A DNA stretch of 64,000 bases from Sphingobacterium phlebotomi (GCF_008180195.1 NZ_VTAV01000011.1:1-64000), one strand, 5' to 3'. Counted from the stretch's first letter, positions 34,284 to 43,146 are shown. A program made the numbers and translations. The notes: generated by a model not told the origin, from the letters alone.

Positions 34284-35507
34284 ATGAAACGTAATCGTAT
34301 TTTAACTTACTGCGCACTAGGGGCGGTATTACTAGCATCTTGTAAAGATAGCCCTAATGAACCTGACACGACGGAAAAAATCAGCACCGAATATTCTGTA
34401 TGGGTCACCTCAGCTGCAGGATCATATATTTTGACCACAGATGATTTGATGAAGGATACGTTGTTGACACCCGCCGGAAATAAAGGAATCGATATCTCAG
34501 GCTACTTACCAGCAGCTTGGTATGGGGTGTATGCCTACAACTATCAAGGGAAATTCTACGTATCTAACGATGGCACGCGTTTCAGCCAACTTGAAATTCA
34601 AGATAATGCAACGATGAAAGAAACGAATAACTATGCTTTTTCGAGTGCATTTTATTTAGGGAAAGTATTAAGTGAGATCACCTCTAAGGATGAATTGGTT
34701 ATGACAAAAACTGCCGGAACTTATAATGAGACTAAAAATGTACTGGAGCAACCCATTTATTTTATGGATGTCAACACGATGAAACTGAATAACACGTTGA
34801 CTGTAGATATTCCGTTTTTAGATTATACACCACTTACGCCAGATAACACGCCTTACATTGCCCCTTATATGGTGCCTACTAGTTTTACAGTTCGAGGAGA
34901 CAAATTGTTTGTTGGACACAAATACAGAGGATCGGACGGGACAGGCAATAAAGATATATTGGATTCGACATTGGTTTATGTTTGTGATTACCCATCAATG
35001 GCGAATGGAAAACTATTGAAAGATCCAAGAGGGGGGGTAGTAGCAGGACACTGGGAAGTGAATAACACCACATTCTTAGATGACAACAACGATTTATACT
35101 TCTTAACAAAGAAAATAGGCCCGGAGACGTACGGTCTAGTACGTATCAAAGCGGGAGAAACGGAGATTGATAAAGACTATTTCTTTGATTTGAAAGATTA
35201 CAATATCTTCAAAAATACTTCATCTTCTACGATCCAAAAGCTAGGCAACGGCAAAGCTTATATCAGTCCTTTTGTTGTTGACCCGGCTAATAAAAAAGTA
35301 ACTGCCGATTTAAGAATTCTGACTGGGGGTGCCGAGCCAAAAACGACCATGAATTTGATGGAGAATGGTAAGCTATATGATGTCTTTAAAACGGATGCTT
35401 CTAAATGGTATATCTATGAATATGATCCGGCAACGAATGCCGTGAGACGCGGTGCCGAAATCGATGGTGGTATTACGCATGTTTATCACGTAAATAAATT
35501 AAAATAA
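34284..35507 (+). CDS. DUF4374-family lipoprotein
   Basis: The 407-residue lipoprotein (signal peptide ending LLASC, Cys about residue 20) has the DUF4374 pattern. This comprises a strand-rich propeller body starting with EYSVWVTSAAGSYILTTDDL, GYLPAAWYGVYAYNYQGKFYVSND, and a C-terminal YIYEYDPATNAVRRGAEIDGG followed by THVYHVNKL. DUF4374 genes occur in Bacteroidota between a TonB receptor and a PepSY gene, exactly as here, and are thought to help surface capture of siderophore or haem. That role comes from context and is not proven. It starts 28 bases after the receptor stop. Confidence 0.85.
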   Translation: MKRNRILTYCALGAVLLASCKDSPNEPDTTEKISTEYSVWVTSAAGSYILTTDDLMKDTLLTPAGNKGIDISGYLPAAWYGVYAYNYQGKFYVSNDGTRFSQLEIQDNATMKETNNYAFSSAFYLGKVLSEITSKDELVMTKTAGTYNETKNVLEQPIYFMDVNTMKLNNTLTVDIPFLDYTPLTPDNTPYIAPYMVPTSFTVRGDKLFVGHKYRGSDGTGNKDILDSTLVYVCDYPSMANGKLLKDPRGGVVAGHWEVNNTTFLDDNNDLYFLTKKIGPETYGLVRIKAGETEIDKDYFFDLKDYNIFKNTSSSTIQKLGNGKAYISPFVVDPANKKVTADLRILTGGAEPKTTMNLMENGKLYDVFKTDASKWYIYEYDPATNAVRRGAEIDGGITHVYHVNKLK

Positions 35508-35516
35508 AATCATTTT

Positions 35517-36215
35517 ATGAAAAAACTAATATTATCTGTACTCACATTTTTTGTGGTATTGTCTGCTTCGGCTCACGCTGTATTTTTAGAGACTGCATTG
35601 AAGGGTGCTAAAGGCAAATCTCATGCCGTAAAAGTAATTTATGGAGAGCCTGATGAACATGAAGAAATCTCGAAGTGGTGGTGGTATAAAGAAGGAATGC
35701 AAGTAACATTGACGTTGATAAAACCAGATGGCAGCAAAGAATCTTTGACGACAACGGTGCAATCGGATCACCTGTTAGCCACATTTGTTCCAGATCAAGA
35801 GGGTGTATACCATGTGTCCTTGCACAGAGATACAGAGCGTAAAGAGCGGGCTAAAATACAATATCAAATCAATGCTGTTGCTACCATTCATGTAGGAAAT
35901 GCTACAATAGGAAATGCGGTATCAAATATCAATAACGAGTTATTTGTTTATGCAGACCAAGCTTCGTACAAAAAGAACAAGGAAGTTTCATTGACATTAT
36001 ATCAAAAAGGAAAACCGGCTCCCCATTCATTTTTACAAATTATCGCGCCAAGCGGATGGATAAGATGGGTAGAAACCGATGATCAGGGGGTGGCTAGATT
36101 TACACCGGAATGGAAAGGGAAATATTTTGCGGAGGCATCGAAAAGGGAAAAGGTTGAGGGGAAAGAATTTGAAGAATACAGCCGTGCGACTTCCATGAGC
36201 TTTGAGGTGAAATAG
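35517..36215 (+). CDS. DUF4198 periplasmic protein
   Basis: The 232-residue protein has a cleavable signal peptide ending SAHA, with mature start VFLETALKG. It has two Ig-like beta domains, the second with QKGKPAPHSFLQIIAPSGWIRWVETDDQGVARFTPEWKGKY, the DUF4198 C-terminal pattern (NikM/CobT-like family often found in metal transport loci). It lies 9 bases after the DUF4374 gene and 7 bases before the PepSY gene. A second DUF4198 protein is at 56706-57428, outside any uptake operon. Its likely role is metal or metal-complex handling in the periplasm, inferred from context. Confidence 0.8.
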   Translation: MKKLILSVLTFFVVLSASAHAVFLETALKGAKGKSHAVKVIYGEPDEHEEISKWWWYKEGMQVTLTLIKPDGSKESLTTTVQSDHLLATFVPDQEGVYHVSLHRDTERKERAKIQYQINAVATIHVGNATIGNAVSNINNELFVYADQASYKKNKEVSLTLYQKGKPAPHSFLQIIAPSGWIRWVETDDQGVARFTPEWKGKYFAEASKREKVEGKEFEEYSRATSMSFEVK

Positions 36216-36222
36216 ATTTAGG

Positions 36223-37464
36223 ATGTCTGCAAGAGAGAAAAAGAGAAATTTATCGATATTTCGTTTGGTCAATAATTGGCTGCATCTTTGGCTGGGACTG
36301 ATTTCGGGCATTATTGTGTTTATAGTTTGTTTGACAGCATGTCTATGGGTATTCAATTACGAGATTATCGATCTGATGATTCCGAAGAAAGAGAGGCAGT
36401 ATATTCTGGCTTCAAGTCAATCGTTAATTTCTCCATCAAAAATTATCTCTATTGCAGACTCCCTTTATCCGGATGATTTCGTACGCGGGATTACGTATAC
36501 AAGGGATCACCCTGTTTCTTTTACAGTGAATGTAAAGCCTAGCGACAGCACCAAAAGGGCAAAACCGGAAGTTAATTTATTGCATCCCTATACGGGTGAG
36601 TATTTGGGTCTGCAAGTAGAGGATACTTCGGATGAAGCGCAATTACGGAAAAAACTGAATAGCTTTTTTGCATGGGCACTTAGCGGTCATCGGTTTCTAT
36701 GGCTTCCTAGGGATATTGGTCGTCCGATTGTCAACTATGCCACTTTGATTTTCTGTATCACCTTAATCACGGGCTTGGTTTGGTGGTATCCTAGGAAATG
36801 GACGAAGTCAACACGAGCAAAAAGTTTTAAAATAAAATGGAAAGCGGGTTGGAAACGGGTAAATCTTGATCTCCATAATGTTGTTGGATTTTATTCTTTT
36901 TTGTTGGTTCTTTTATTAGCGGTGACGGGCATGTATTACGGTATTGATTGGGTGAACAGGGCCTTGTATTGGTCGACAAACTGGGGGACAAGTTTACCTG
37001 AACGTACGTCGGTGAGCTCGGACACGACGAAAATTTCTCATTTAGCAAAGTTTCCGCGGGCCTTTGACAGGGAGATTCAGACTATCCTGACGCAATATAA
37101 AGATCCGCATTACCTGACGATCTCGTATCCGGATACGGTTAGGAAGGAGGCGACAATTTCGGTATACATCCGCAACGATATGGACCGACAATTTAATAAC
37201 CGCTACTATTCTTTCGATCAGTACACAGGCGAATTTCTCCCTAACAGTATTTCGCTGTTTAATAAAGACTATTATGAGTTAAGTGCGGGGGAGAAATTTC
37301 GAAGGCTTAATTACGATATTCATGTGGGGTCTATTTGGGGGGCTCCGACAAAAGTGCTCGCCTTTTTCCTAACATTTATTGCGGGTTCGTTGCCCATTAC
37401 AGGCTTTATCATTTGGTACAATCGTAAATGGGGTAAGAAAAAAAATAGGAGATTATTACAATGA
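36223..37464 (+). CDS. PepSY-associated transmembrane protein, likely siderophore-iron reductase type
   Basis: The 413-residue inner-membrane protein has four main helices (about residues 24-46, 163-184, 225-245 and 370-395) and two periplasmic PepSY-like stretches. Motifs include WLHLWLGLISGIIVFIV, GHRFLWLPRDIGRPI with a His, DLHNVVGFYSF with a His, and the C-terminal YDIHVGSIWGAPTK...GSLPITGFIIWYNRKWGKK. The conserved His residues in helices suggest haem binding, as in PepSY proteins that reduce iron-siderophore complexes. The stop overlaps the next start by four bases (ATGA). A decayed copy of its C-terminus lies at 42949-43101. Confidence 0.9.
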   Translation: MSAREKKRNLSIFRLVNNWLHLWLGLISGIIVFIVCLTACLWVFNYEIIDLMIPKKERQYILASSQSLISPSKIISIADSLYPDDFVRGITYTRDHPVSFTVNVKPSDSTKRAKPEVNLLHPYTGEYLGLQVEDTSDEAQLRKKLNSFFAWALSGHRFLWLPRDIGRPIVNYATLIFCITLITGLVWWYPRKWTKSTRAKSFKIKWKAGWKRVNLDLHNVVGFYSFLLVLLLAVTGMYYGIDWVNRALYWSTNWGTSLPERTSVSSDTTKISHLAKFPRAFDREIQTILTQYKDPHYLTISYPDTVRKEATISVYIRNDMDRQFNNRYYSFDQYTGEFLPNSISLFNKDYYELSAGEKFRRLNYDIHVGSIWGAPTKVLAFFLTFIAGSLPITGFIIWYNRKWGKKKNRRLLQ

Positions 37465-39560
37465 AATCAATAATACTATGCATACTGTTTTCGTGTTCTG
37501 TGATGGTGCTGTATGCGCAGAAAGAGGAAATAATAGAGGCTGTAGAAGTCTTTGGAAAACAGGCGAGTGTCCGGCAATACGCAGATAAGATGGTGGTCGA
37601 TGTAGAGGGAAGTGTTTTGGCAGAGGGAAATAATGTGTTGGAATTACTGGAGAAAACACCGGGACTGGTTTCGGATGGTAAAGGTAATTTTTCTATTCAA
37701 GGACGTGCTGGAGCGAATGTGCGCATAGATGGTCGTGATATGTATGTGTCGGGAGAACAGCTAGCTAGTATATTGCGTGGATTACAAGCATCTGAAGTTT
37801 CAAAATTGGAGCTGATGAGCAATCCTTCCGCTCGTGAAGACGCATCGGGTACGGCGGGTATTATTAATATTGTGACCAAGCGTAATGCCAAAGTAGGTTT
37901 CGGCGGGGATGTATCCTTACGTGCCGCTCAAGGGAGAGAATTTGAGGGTGGCTTTGGCGGTGGCTTACATTATAAAGTCAATGGTTTAGACCTGTATGCG
38001 CAAGGGAATAAAAGCTATAACCGCACAAACAGCCACAACCTGACCGAAAGAAGTTTTTATGACCAAGGTGATTTATTGTCCTTCCAACGGCAAAATGAAA
38101 GAAAAATTTTAGATGATGCGACGTTTCATAGCGTGCGCGCGGGTGCAAAGTATGAATTCGCGGACGGAGGGATATTGGATGGAAGTGTCCATTGGATGGA
38201 AGGTAGTTATAAACCATATGCAACGATCGATATGGATACATGGCGTTTTCCGGGTGATGTATATTCCGAACGCGCAATGAGTAATAATCATTTTGATGAG
38301 TCTTTTAAAAATTGGACGTTTAATGTGAATTATTCGAATAGATATGAGGGCGAAGATCACTTCTTGAAATTCAATTTTGATTTTGCTCCGCATGGTAATG
38401 ATTATAATAATCGTTTCGTAACGGATGTTTTTAATCTTCAAAATGATACTAAAACCTCTACAGGGCGTACCAATGTGCAAGATCTGAGCAATACTACCTA
38501 TGCCGGAAGGCTTGATTATAGCAGGCCGCTTGCTGATGCAAGTAAAATTGAACTTGGCTGGAAAGGGACATACTTTTTTATCAATAATGATGTGGTCAAT
38601 ACGGTACTGGATAATGGAAACTGGATACAGGATGTGGCAACTTCTAACCGTTTCCAGTATACGCAACATATCGAGGCAATGTATGCCATTTATTCGGGAA
38701 AATATAAAAAATTAGAATATCAAGCTGGTTTGCGTGGTGAGTACACGTTTATAAAGGCTAACCAGGTGACGCTGGACAAGAAAAATGATCAACGCTATTT
38801 TGATTTGTTCCCCAGTGGGTCTTTACTATATAACCTGAATGACAATAATACGTTAAGGACGTCATTTAGTAGTCGGATAGAGCGGCCGGGTGATCATGAT
38901 ATCAATGTGTTTCGCATCTACGAGGATGCCTATAGTTACCACGAAGGAAATCCAGACTTAAAACCGGAGAAGAGCTACATCACCGAAATAGGGCATGGAT
39001 TCAAAAATAAAGTGTTTACCACGTTGGGTGTTTCTTATGGCCGGGATATTATCAATTGGATTATTCGTCAGGGAGACCAAGTAGGCGAAAACTTATCCAG
39101 ACCCGAAAATATAGGACGTTATCTGAATTACAGTGCGAGTGTGATGTATAATCAAACATTGAATTCTTGGTGGACGGCGAGCCACTACGCCAATGCTTTT
39201 TATAACGACTATTCTGGGGAGATCGGCAACGTGAACTTAGATGCCAAAGGATCGAGCTGGACGGCAAATAGCCGCCACACCCTACAATTTAAATATGGAT
39301 TTCGCTCCGAAATTTCATTATATTATCGTTCTGGCGTGACGACTGGGCCAACACGCACGGATCAAAGATATGGTATGGATTTAGCGGCAGAGAAGAAAGT
39401 GTTTGGTGAACGTGGGATGGTCAAGTTGGCTGTAAATGGTCTGCTTAGGAATGCTAACCCGCAGTTAACGAGTGAATATGGCGACTTGAAAATATTCCAT
39501 TCGGATTTTCCGGACAATAGAAAAGTCTTATTGTCATTGAATTATCGTTTTGGAAATTAA
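37461..39560 (+). CDS. TonB-dependent outer-membrane beta-barrel receptor family protein
   Basis: The 699-residue protein has a signal peptide (ending LYAQKEE) and a plug domain (about residues 30-135: VLELLEKTPGLVSDGKGNFSIQGR, then LELMSNPSAREDASGTAGIINIVTK). A barrel of the 'outer membrane beta-barrel family' (PF14905-like) ends with LLSLNYRFGN. There is no carboxypeptidase-like domain, unlike the receptor at 31835. It overlaps the PepSY gene by four bases and closes the operon, which therefore carries two outer-membrane receptors. It may take up a second substrate or work together with the first. Confidence 0.9.
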   Translation: MKSIILCILFSCSVMVLYAQKEEIIEAVEVFGKQASVRQYADKMVVDVEGSVLAEGNNVLELLEKTPGLVSDGKGNFSIQGRAGANVRIDGRDMYVSGEQLASILRGLQASEVSKLELMSNPSAREDASGTAGIINIVTKRNAKVGFGGDVSLRAAQGREFEGGFGGGLHYKVNGLDLYAQGNKSYNRTNSHNLTERSFYDQGDLLSFQRQNERKILDDATFHSVRAGAKYEFADGGILDGSVHWMEGSYKPYATIDMDTWRFPGDVYSERAMSNNHFDESFKNWTFNVNYSNRYEGEDHFLKFNFDFAPHGNDYNNRFVTDVFNLQNDTKTSTGRTNVQDLSNTTYAGRLDYSRPLADASKIELGWKGTYFFINNDVVNTVLDNGNWIQDVATSNRFQYTQHIEAMYAIYSGKYKKLEYQAGLRGEYTFIKANQVTLDKKNDQRYFDLFPSGSLLYNLNDNNTLRTSFSSRIERPGDHDINVFRIYEDAYSYHEGNPDLKPEKSYITEIGHGFKNKVFTTLGVSYGRDIINWIIRQGDQVGENLSRPENIGRYLNYSASVMYNQTLNSWWTASHYANAFYNDYSGEIGNVNLDAKGSSWTANSRHTLQFKYGFRSEISLYYRSGVTTGPTRTDQRYGMDLAAEKKVFGERGMVKLAVNGLLRNANPQLTSEYGDLKIFHSDFPDNRKVLLSLNYRFGN

Positions 39561-39575
39561 TGTTTTGCGTGTCTC

Positions 39576-40454
39576 TCAACCGTTGTTTTCCAGTTCTCTT
39601 TTATAGGCGGCTTTATGCTGTTCGATTTCGGGTGGCATCTCCGGGTATTGGATGTCCTTGTACTTTTTGAGTTTATCCAATATAATCTTCGCTACTAAAT
39701 ACCTTGCGATGGGTTTGCTGTCTGATGGGATGATATACCACGGTGCATGCTTCTTGGAGGTGTTTTGTATCGCTTCTTGGTAATGGTTCATGTACTCATC
39801 CCACAGCGCACGTTCTTTGAGGTCGCCTGGTGAAAACTTCCAGTTGTGCTTTTCTTTTTCTAGTCGTCTTAGTAGCCTGTCTTTCTGCTCGTCTTTGCTG
39901 AGGTGGAGGAAGAATTTGAAGACTATTGTTCCGTTTTTTACGACGTGCTTTTCAAAGGCATTAATCTGTTCGTACCTGGTTTTCCAGAAATCCTTAGGGA
40001 TATCTTCCACGGCGTCGATGCCAGGGATGTTCTCGTTAAGGATATATTCTGGATGAACGCGGGTCACCAACACATTTTCGTAGTGGGTACGGTTGAAAAC
40101 GCCAAACTTACCTTTTTCCGGTAGAGCGACCGCGTGGCGCCACAGGTAATCGTGTTGCAGCTCTTTGGAAGTAGGTGTTTTAAAACTATGGACCACAACC
40201 CCGCGGGCATTGAATTTTTGGAAAACTTCTCGAATAAGGGAATCTTTTCCGGCAGTATCCATGCCCTGAAAACAGATTAATACGGCGTATCTGTTGTGGG
40301 CGTAGATGACATCTTGGATTTTCGCTATTTGTTTTCTGATCTTTTTCAATCCTTGGATAGCTTCTTCTTCCGTGATGTCTGGGCGGACATCCGTAGGATG
40401 ATTCTCCATGATAAATTGATTGTCCGTCGTTAGTTTCTGGAGTAGTTTCTTCAT
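39576..40454 (-). CDS. polyphosphate kinase 2 family protein
   Basis: The 292-residue protein has the PPK2 hallmarks: Walker A GMDTAGKDS (residues 64-72), the NRTHYENVLVTRVHPE segment that contains the Walker B-like lid region (about 121-136) and the basic lid RLLRRLEKEKHNWKFSPGDLKER (about 192-214). PPK2 enzymes use polyphosphate to phosphorylate nucleoside mono- or diphosphates (AMP, ADP, GDP); the class cannot be fixed by eye. The length fits the one-domain form. It is alone on the minus strand, its end 15 bases from the convergent receptor gene. Confidence 0.95.
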   Translation of the reverse strand: MKKLLQKLTTDNQFIMENHPTDVRPDITEEEAIQGLKKIRKQIAKIQDVIYAHNRYAVLICFQGMDTAGKDSLIREVFQKFNARGVVVHSFKTPTSKELQHDYLWRHAVALPEKGKFGVFNRTHYENVLVTRVHPEYILNENIPGIDAVEDIPKDFWKTRYEQINAFEKHVVKNGTIVFKFFLHLSKDEQKDRLLRRLEKEKHNWKFSPGDLKERALWDEYMNHYQEAIQNTSKKHAPWYIIPSDSKPIARYLVAKIILDKLKKYKDIQYPEMPPEIEQHKAAYKRELENNG

Positions 40455-40486
40455 ATTACCGTATTTTAATGTTGAATCGTGCTGAC

Positions 40487-40990
40487 CTAATCTCTTGAAA
40501 TAGTAATGACGATAGGCTCACCATTGGCTACGCCGCTGATATTCCCGCCTTCATATTGTAAAGTGTATGAACCTGCTTTTTCTATTTTATACCCTTTTTT
40601 CAGATCAAAACTTACGGATTTTGTTTTGTGCGGCGCTACAGTATGATAGGTTTCTGCCGGTGGCGGCATTACCCGGCGCGTCATCGCCCCTATGTAATCA
40701 ATTTCGTTTCCAGCACTGTCTTTAACGGTAAGAAATTTACTCATCATCCCCTCAAATGGGGTATGGTACTGGGTGAATTTCAACGTATCATCGCTGGGAT
40801 TGGTAACCGTGAATTTTAGGGGGATAGCACCGCGAAGCGCATATTTTTCTTCGCCGGTTAAGGAAGCATATAATGTAGAATCGTTTTGTATTTGATTGCC
40901 GTGGTTTCCCATATTTTGTATAGACTTGCATTGTGTCGTCAATCCCAGGACAGCGAATACAACGGTAGATTTTAAAATGTTTTTTAGCAT
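40487..40990 (-). CDS. lipoprotein with protease-associated beta-sandwich-like domain
   Basis: The ATG at 40990 gives 167 residues, with a lipoprotein signal peptide (LTTQC, Cys about residue 21). The mature domain resembles the N-terminal beta-sandwich of M35 deuterolysin-type peptidases and related inhibitors: LKFTVTNPSDDTLKFTQYHTPFEG, DYIGAMTRRVMPPPAETYHTVAPHKT and GYKIEKAGSYTLQYEG appear in the same order. No peptidase domain follows, so it is a stand-alone lipoprotein of unknown role. It lies 32 bases from the PPK2 gene on the same strand and could be co-transcribed with it. Confidence 0.65.
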   Translation of the reverse strand: MLKNILKSTVVFAVLGLTTQCKSIQNMGNHGNQIQNDSTLYASLTGEEKYALRGAIPLKFTVTNPSDDTLKFTQYHTPFEGMMSKFLTVKDSAGNEIDYIGAMTRRVMPPPAETYHTVAPHKTKSVSFDLKKGYKIEKAGSYTLQYEGGNISGVANGEPIVITISRD

Positions 40991-41103
40991 GGTTTGTTTA
41001 TTATTCGAAAAGATCAATCAAAATTGCTGCCAAATATCGTTATTTCGGGGATGAAGGTTAAAAGATAAAGAAATCTATCGTAAGGTTCTGAGGCCTTGAC
41101 GGG

Positions 41104-42021
41104 CTAATTTAGGTCGAAGCGCTTCCGAAACTCCAAGGGTGTTTGTTTTGTTTTTTGTTTAAATAGTTTGCTGAACGATTGCGAATATTCAAAGCCTAGC
41201 TGGTATGCTATCTCACTGACGGAAAGTGGTGTATTCGATAGTTTCTCTTTCGCCTGTTCGATGACTTTATGTTGGATATGTTGTCGGGCATTTTGTCCGG
41301 TAAGGTGTTTTAGCGTGCTGCTTAAGTAATCCGCTGAGATATGGAGTTCACCACTCAGATATTGCACGGTAGGCAAGCCCTTTTCCATCAAGGTATCGCT
41401 CTTGAAATAACGATCCAGTACGCTTTCGAACCGCGTTAGGACTTCGTGGTTGTTTTGATCTCTAGTGAGAAACTGCCGTTTGTAGAAACGTTCGGAATAG
41501 TTAAGCAGCAATTCAATCTGGGAAATAATGATGTTTTTGCTAAAATCATCCATATTGCCCGAATACTCCTGCTGAATCTGTCGGAATATTTCGAGAATAA
41601 TTTTTTCTTCTTTTTCGGATAGAAATAGGGCTTCATTGACTTCATATCCGAAGAATTCATACCGCTTCATCTTCTCTGTAAGGTTGGTATTCCAAAGAAA
41701 ATCGGGATGAAGAAGTAAGATATATCCCGAGGGCGAGCGATGCACATCGTCCTTGGTGTATTGGACTTGGAGTACTTGCTGTGGAGCAAAAAACGTCATT
41801 AAGCCCTCGTCAAAATCATAGGATTGCTGTCCGTAACGGTATTTCCCGATGACGTCTTTTTTCAAGGCAATACTATAAAACGATTTCAAATAATGAAAAT
41901 GGCCTTCTACCTTATGCAGATCAGCATAGTTTACGACGCTGATAAGCGGATGATCGGGAAGGGGTATGCCGTTTAATCGGTGAAATTCAGTAATCGTTTC
42001 GATTCGGATTAATTCGTTCAT
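41104..42021 (-). CDS. AraC-family transcription regulator, paralogue of the one at 19941
   Basis: The ATG at 42021 gives 305 residues beginning MNELIRIETITEFH, aligning with the other AraC protein's start. The C-terminal HTH domain has LSGELHISADYLSSTLKHL and VSEIAYQLGFEYSQSFSKLFKQKT, followed by TPLEFRKRF. Segments HPLISVVNY, YGQQSYDFD, LLLHPDFLWNT and VNEALFLSEKEEKI are shared with the regulator at 19941. It lies 63 bases downstream of an SDR gene on the same strand, and probably acts on the tandem sites upstream of that SDR gene at 42894-42929. Confidence 0.9.
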   Translation of the reverse strand: MNELIRIETITEFHRLNGIPLPDHPLISVVNYADLHKVEGHFHYLKSFYSIALKKDVIGKYRYGQQSYDFDEGLMTFFAPQQVLQVQYTKDDVHRSPSGYILLLHPDFLWNTNLTEKMKRYEFFGYEVNEALFLSEKEEKIILEIFRQIQQEYSGNMDDFSKNIIISQIELLLNYSERFYKRQFLTRDQNNHEVLTRFESVLDRYFKSDTLMEKGLPTVQYLSGELHISADYLSSTLKHLTGQNARQHIQHKVIEQAKEKLSNTPLSVSEIAYQLGFEYSQSFSKLFKQKTKQTPLEFRKRFDLN

Positions 42022-42084
42022 ATGCACTGATCCATTAAAGAAAAGCAGAAGATACAAACTTCCACTTTTCTTTTTACTTTTTTG

Positions 42085-42840
42085 TTAAATATTCATGCCT
42101 CCAGAAACTTCAATGCGCTGTGCATTGATCCAGCGGGCATCTTCCGTACATAAAAATGCTACAACGCCACCGATATCTTCGGCTAAACCTGCGCGACCTA
42201 AAGCTGTGACCGAACTAACGGCTTTATTGTATTGCTCGTTATCACGAACGGCGCCGCCGCCGAAATCTGTTTCGATAGCGCCGGGAGCGATAGTGTTCGC
42301 CCGGATGCCTTTGCTGCCCAGTTCTTTTGCCAAATAACGGGAGAAAACCTCGATGCCGCCTTTCATCATGGCATAGGCAGCATATCCGGGCATACAGAAT
42401 CTGGCTAAACCGGAAGAGACGTTGATAACTCCTCCACCTTCGTTGAGGAGAGGGATAAGTTTTTGTGTCAAGAAAAATACGCCTTTGAGGTGGATATTCG
42501 AGAGCGTGTCGAACTGCTCTTCTGTGGTTTCTGTAATAGAATTTCCGAGCCCAATGCCTGCATTGTTAACTAAAAAATCAATCGTTTCTTGTCCGCGTTT
42601 TTCTTTTAACGTGGTTTTGATTTCTGCAATCACGGCATCAAAGCTGTCTGTTTTTGAAGTGTCCAGTTGTATCGCAAACGCTTGCTGTCCTTTGTTTTCG
42701 ATGGCTTCCACCACTTTGGCAGCTTCTTCTTTATTGCTTTTATACGTCAGGACCACATCTAGTCCTTTTTCGGCAATGCGCAGTGCCATATCTTTTCCTA
42801 AACCACGGCTTCCGCCGGTTACAAATGCTATTTTATTCAT
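42085..42840 (-). CDS. short-chain dehydrogenase/reductase (SDR), AraC-linked
   Basis: The 251-residue classical SDR has VTGGSRGLGKD (about residues 7-17), NNAGIGLGN (about 91-99), NVSSGLARF with the catalytic Ser (about 141) and YAAYAMMKGG with the YxxxK pair (Tyr about 154, Lys about 158). The C-terminal RIEVSGGMNI ending is normal. The GSRGLG cofactor motif with a lysine-rich second strand (YKSNKEEAAK) suggests NADP(H). The substrate is unknown. Together with the AraC gene downstream it mirrors the SDR/AraC module at 18369-20855, though it lacks an Atu4866 gene between the two. Confidence 0.9.
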   Translation of the reverse strand: MNKIAFVTGGSRGLGKDMALRIAEKGLDVVLTYKSNKEEAAKVVEAIENKGQQAFAIQLDTSKTDSFDAVIAEIKTTLKEKRGQETIDFLVNNAGIGLGNSITETTEEQFDTLSNIHLKGVFFLTQKLIPLLNEGGGVINVSSGLARFCMPGYAAYAMMKGGIEVFSRYLAKELGSKGIRANTIAPGAIETDFGGGAVRDNEQYNKAVSSVTALGRAGLAEDIGGVVAFLCTEDARWINAQRIEVSGGMNI

Positions 42841-42866
42841 TGTTCTTCTTTTTTATAGTGACAATG

Positions 42867-42929
42867 CAAAGATCATTCTAAAATGTGTTCTTTTTGTATC
42901 TCAAAACCGGATACTTGTAGCCAAAACCG
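42867..42929 (-). promoter_or_regulatory. tandem AraC-type sites and promoter of the second SDR/AraC module
   Basis: On the minus strand, CGGTTTTGGCTACAA (from 42929) and CGGTTTTGAGATACAA (from 42909) form a direct repeat of period 20-21. A -7-like box GATCTTTG occupies 42874-42867. With a 19-base spacer the -33 tetramer falls at 42897-42894, within the TACAA of the promoter-proximal repeat. The register is the same as upstream of 18369. The shared core with that region is TTTGnCTAC. Confidence 0.45.
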
Positions 42930-42948
42930 TTTTTCTGCGGGCTCTTTT

Positions 42949-43101
42949 ATAGAGCTATCCAGCAAAATTTTTGCTTTCATATGTTCCATGCTTTGTGCTA
43001 GCCTCCCTTTAGCGGACTTTTTGATAGGGTACAACCGGAAATGGGGAAAGAAGAAAAAAGCGCCGAGTTTAATTGACCTGAAAAAAAAAATTCACAATTG
43101 A
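42949..43101 (+). pseudogene. C-terminal remnant of a PepSY transmembrane gene
   Basis: The frame reads ELSSKIFAFICSMLCASLPLADFLIGYNRKWGKKKKAPSL, which parallels the end of the intact PepSY protein at 36223 (PTKVLAFFLTFIAGSLPITGFIIWYNRKWGKKKNRR). Only the last membrane helix and tail are left; no start, signal or upstream PepSY sequence is present, since the region before it is the promoter of the minus-strand SDR gene. The tail runs on a few codons past the usual stop. It is a gene fragment left by deletion or rearrangement, not a functional gene. Confidence 0.8.
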
Positions 43102-43146
43102 GCAACGATGCGCTAGTTACTGACATACTGCTGTCATTAACCTGTT

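Noticed and set aside
36223-37464. Reading the PepSY gene as a sensor kinase or cytochrome
   Set aside because: It has only PepSY-associated helices and His residues; no kinase, haem CxxCH or receiver motif is present.
38109-38669. 186-codon minus-strand open frame
   Set aside because: It is opposite the TonB receptor at 37461 and rich in Ile/His runs from reversed codons; no domain or signal was seen.
42422-42952. 176-codon plus-strand open frame
   Set aside because: It runs opposite the SDR at 42085 and into its promoter; the SDR motifs account for the sequence.
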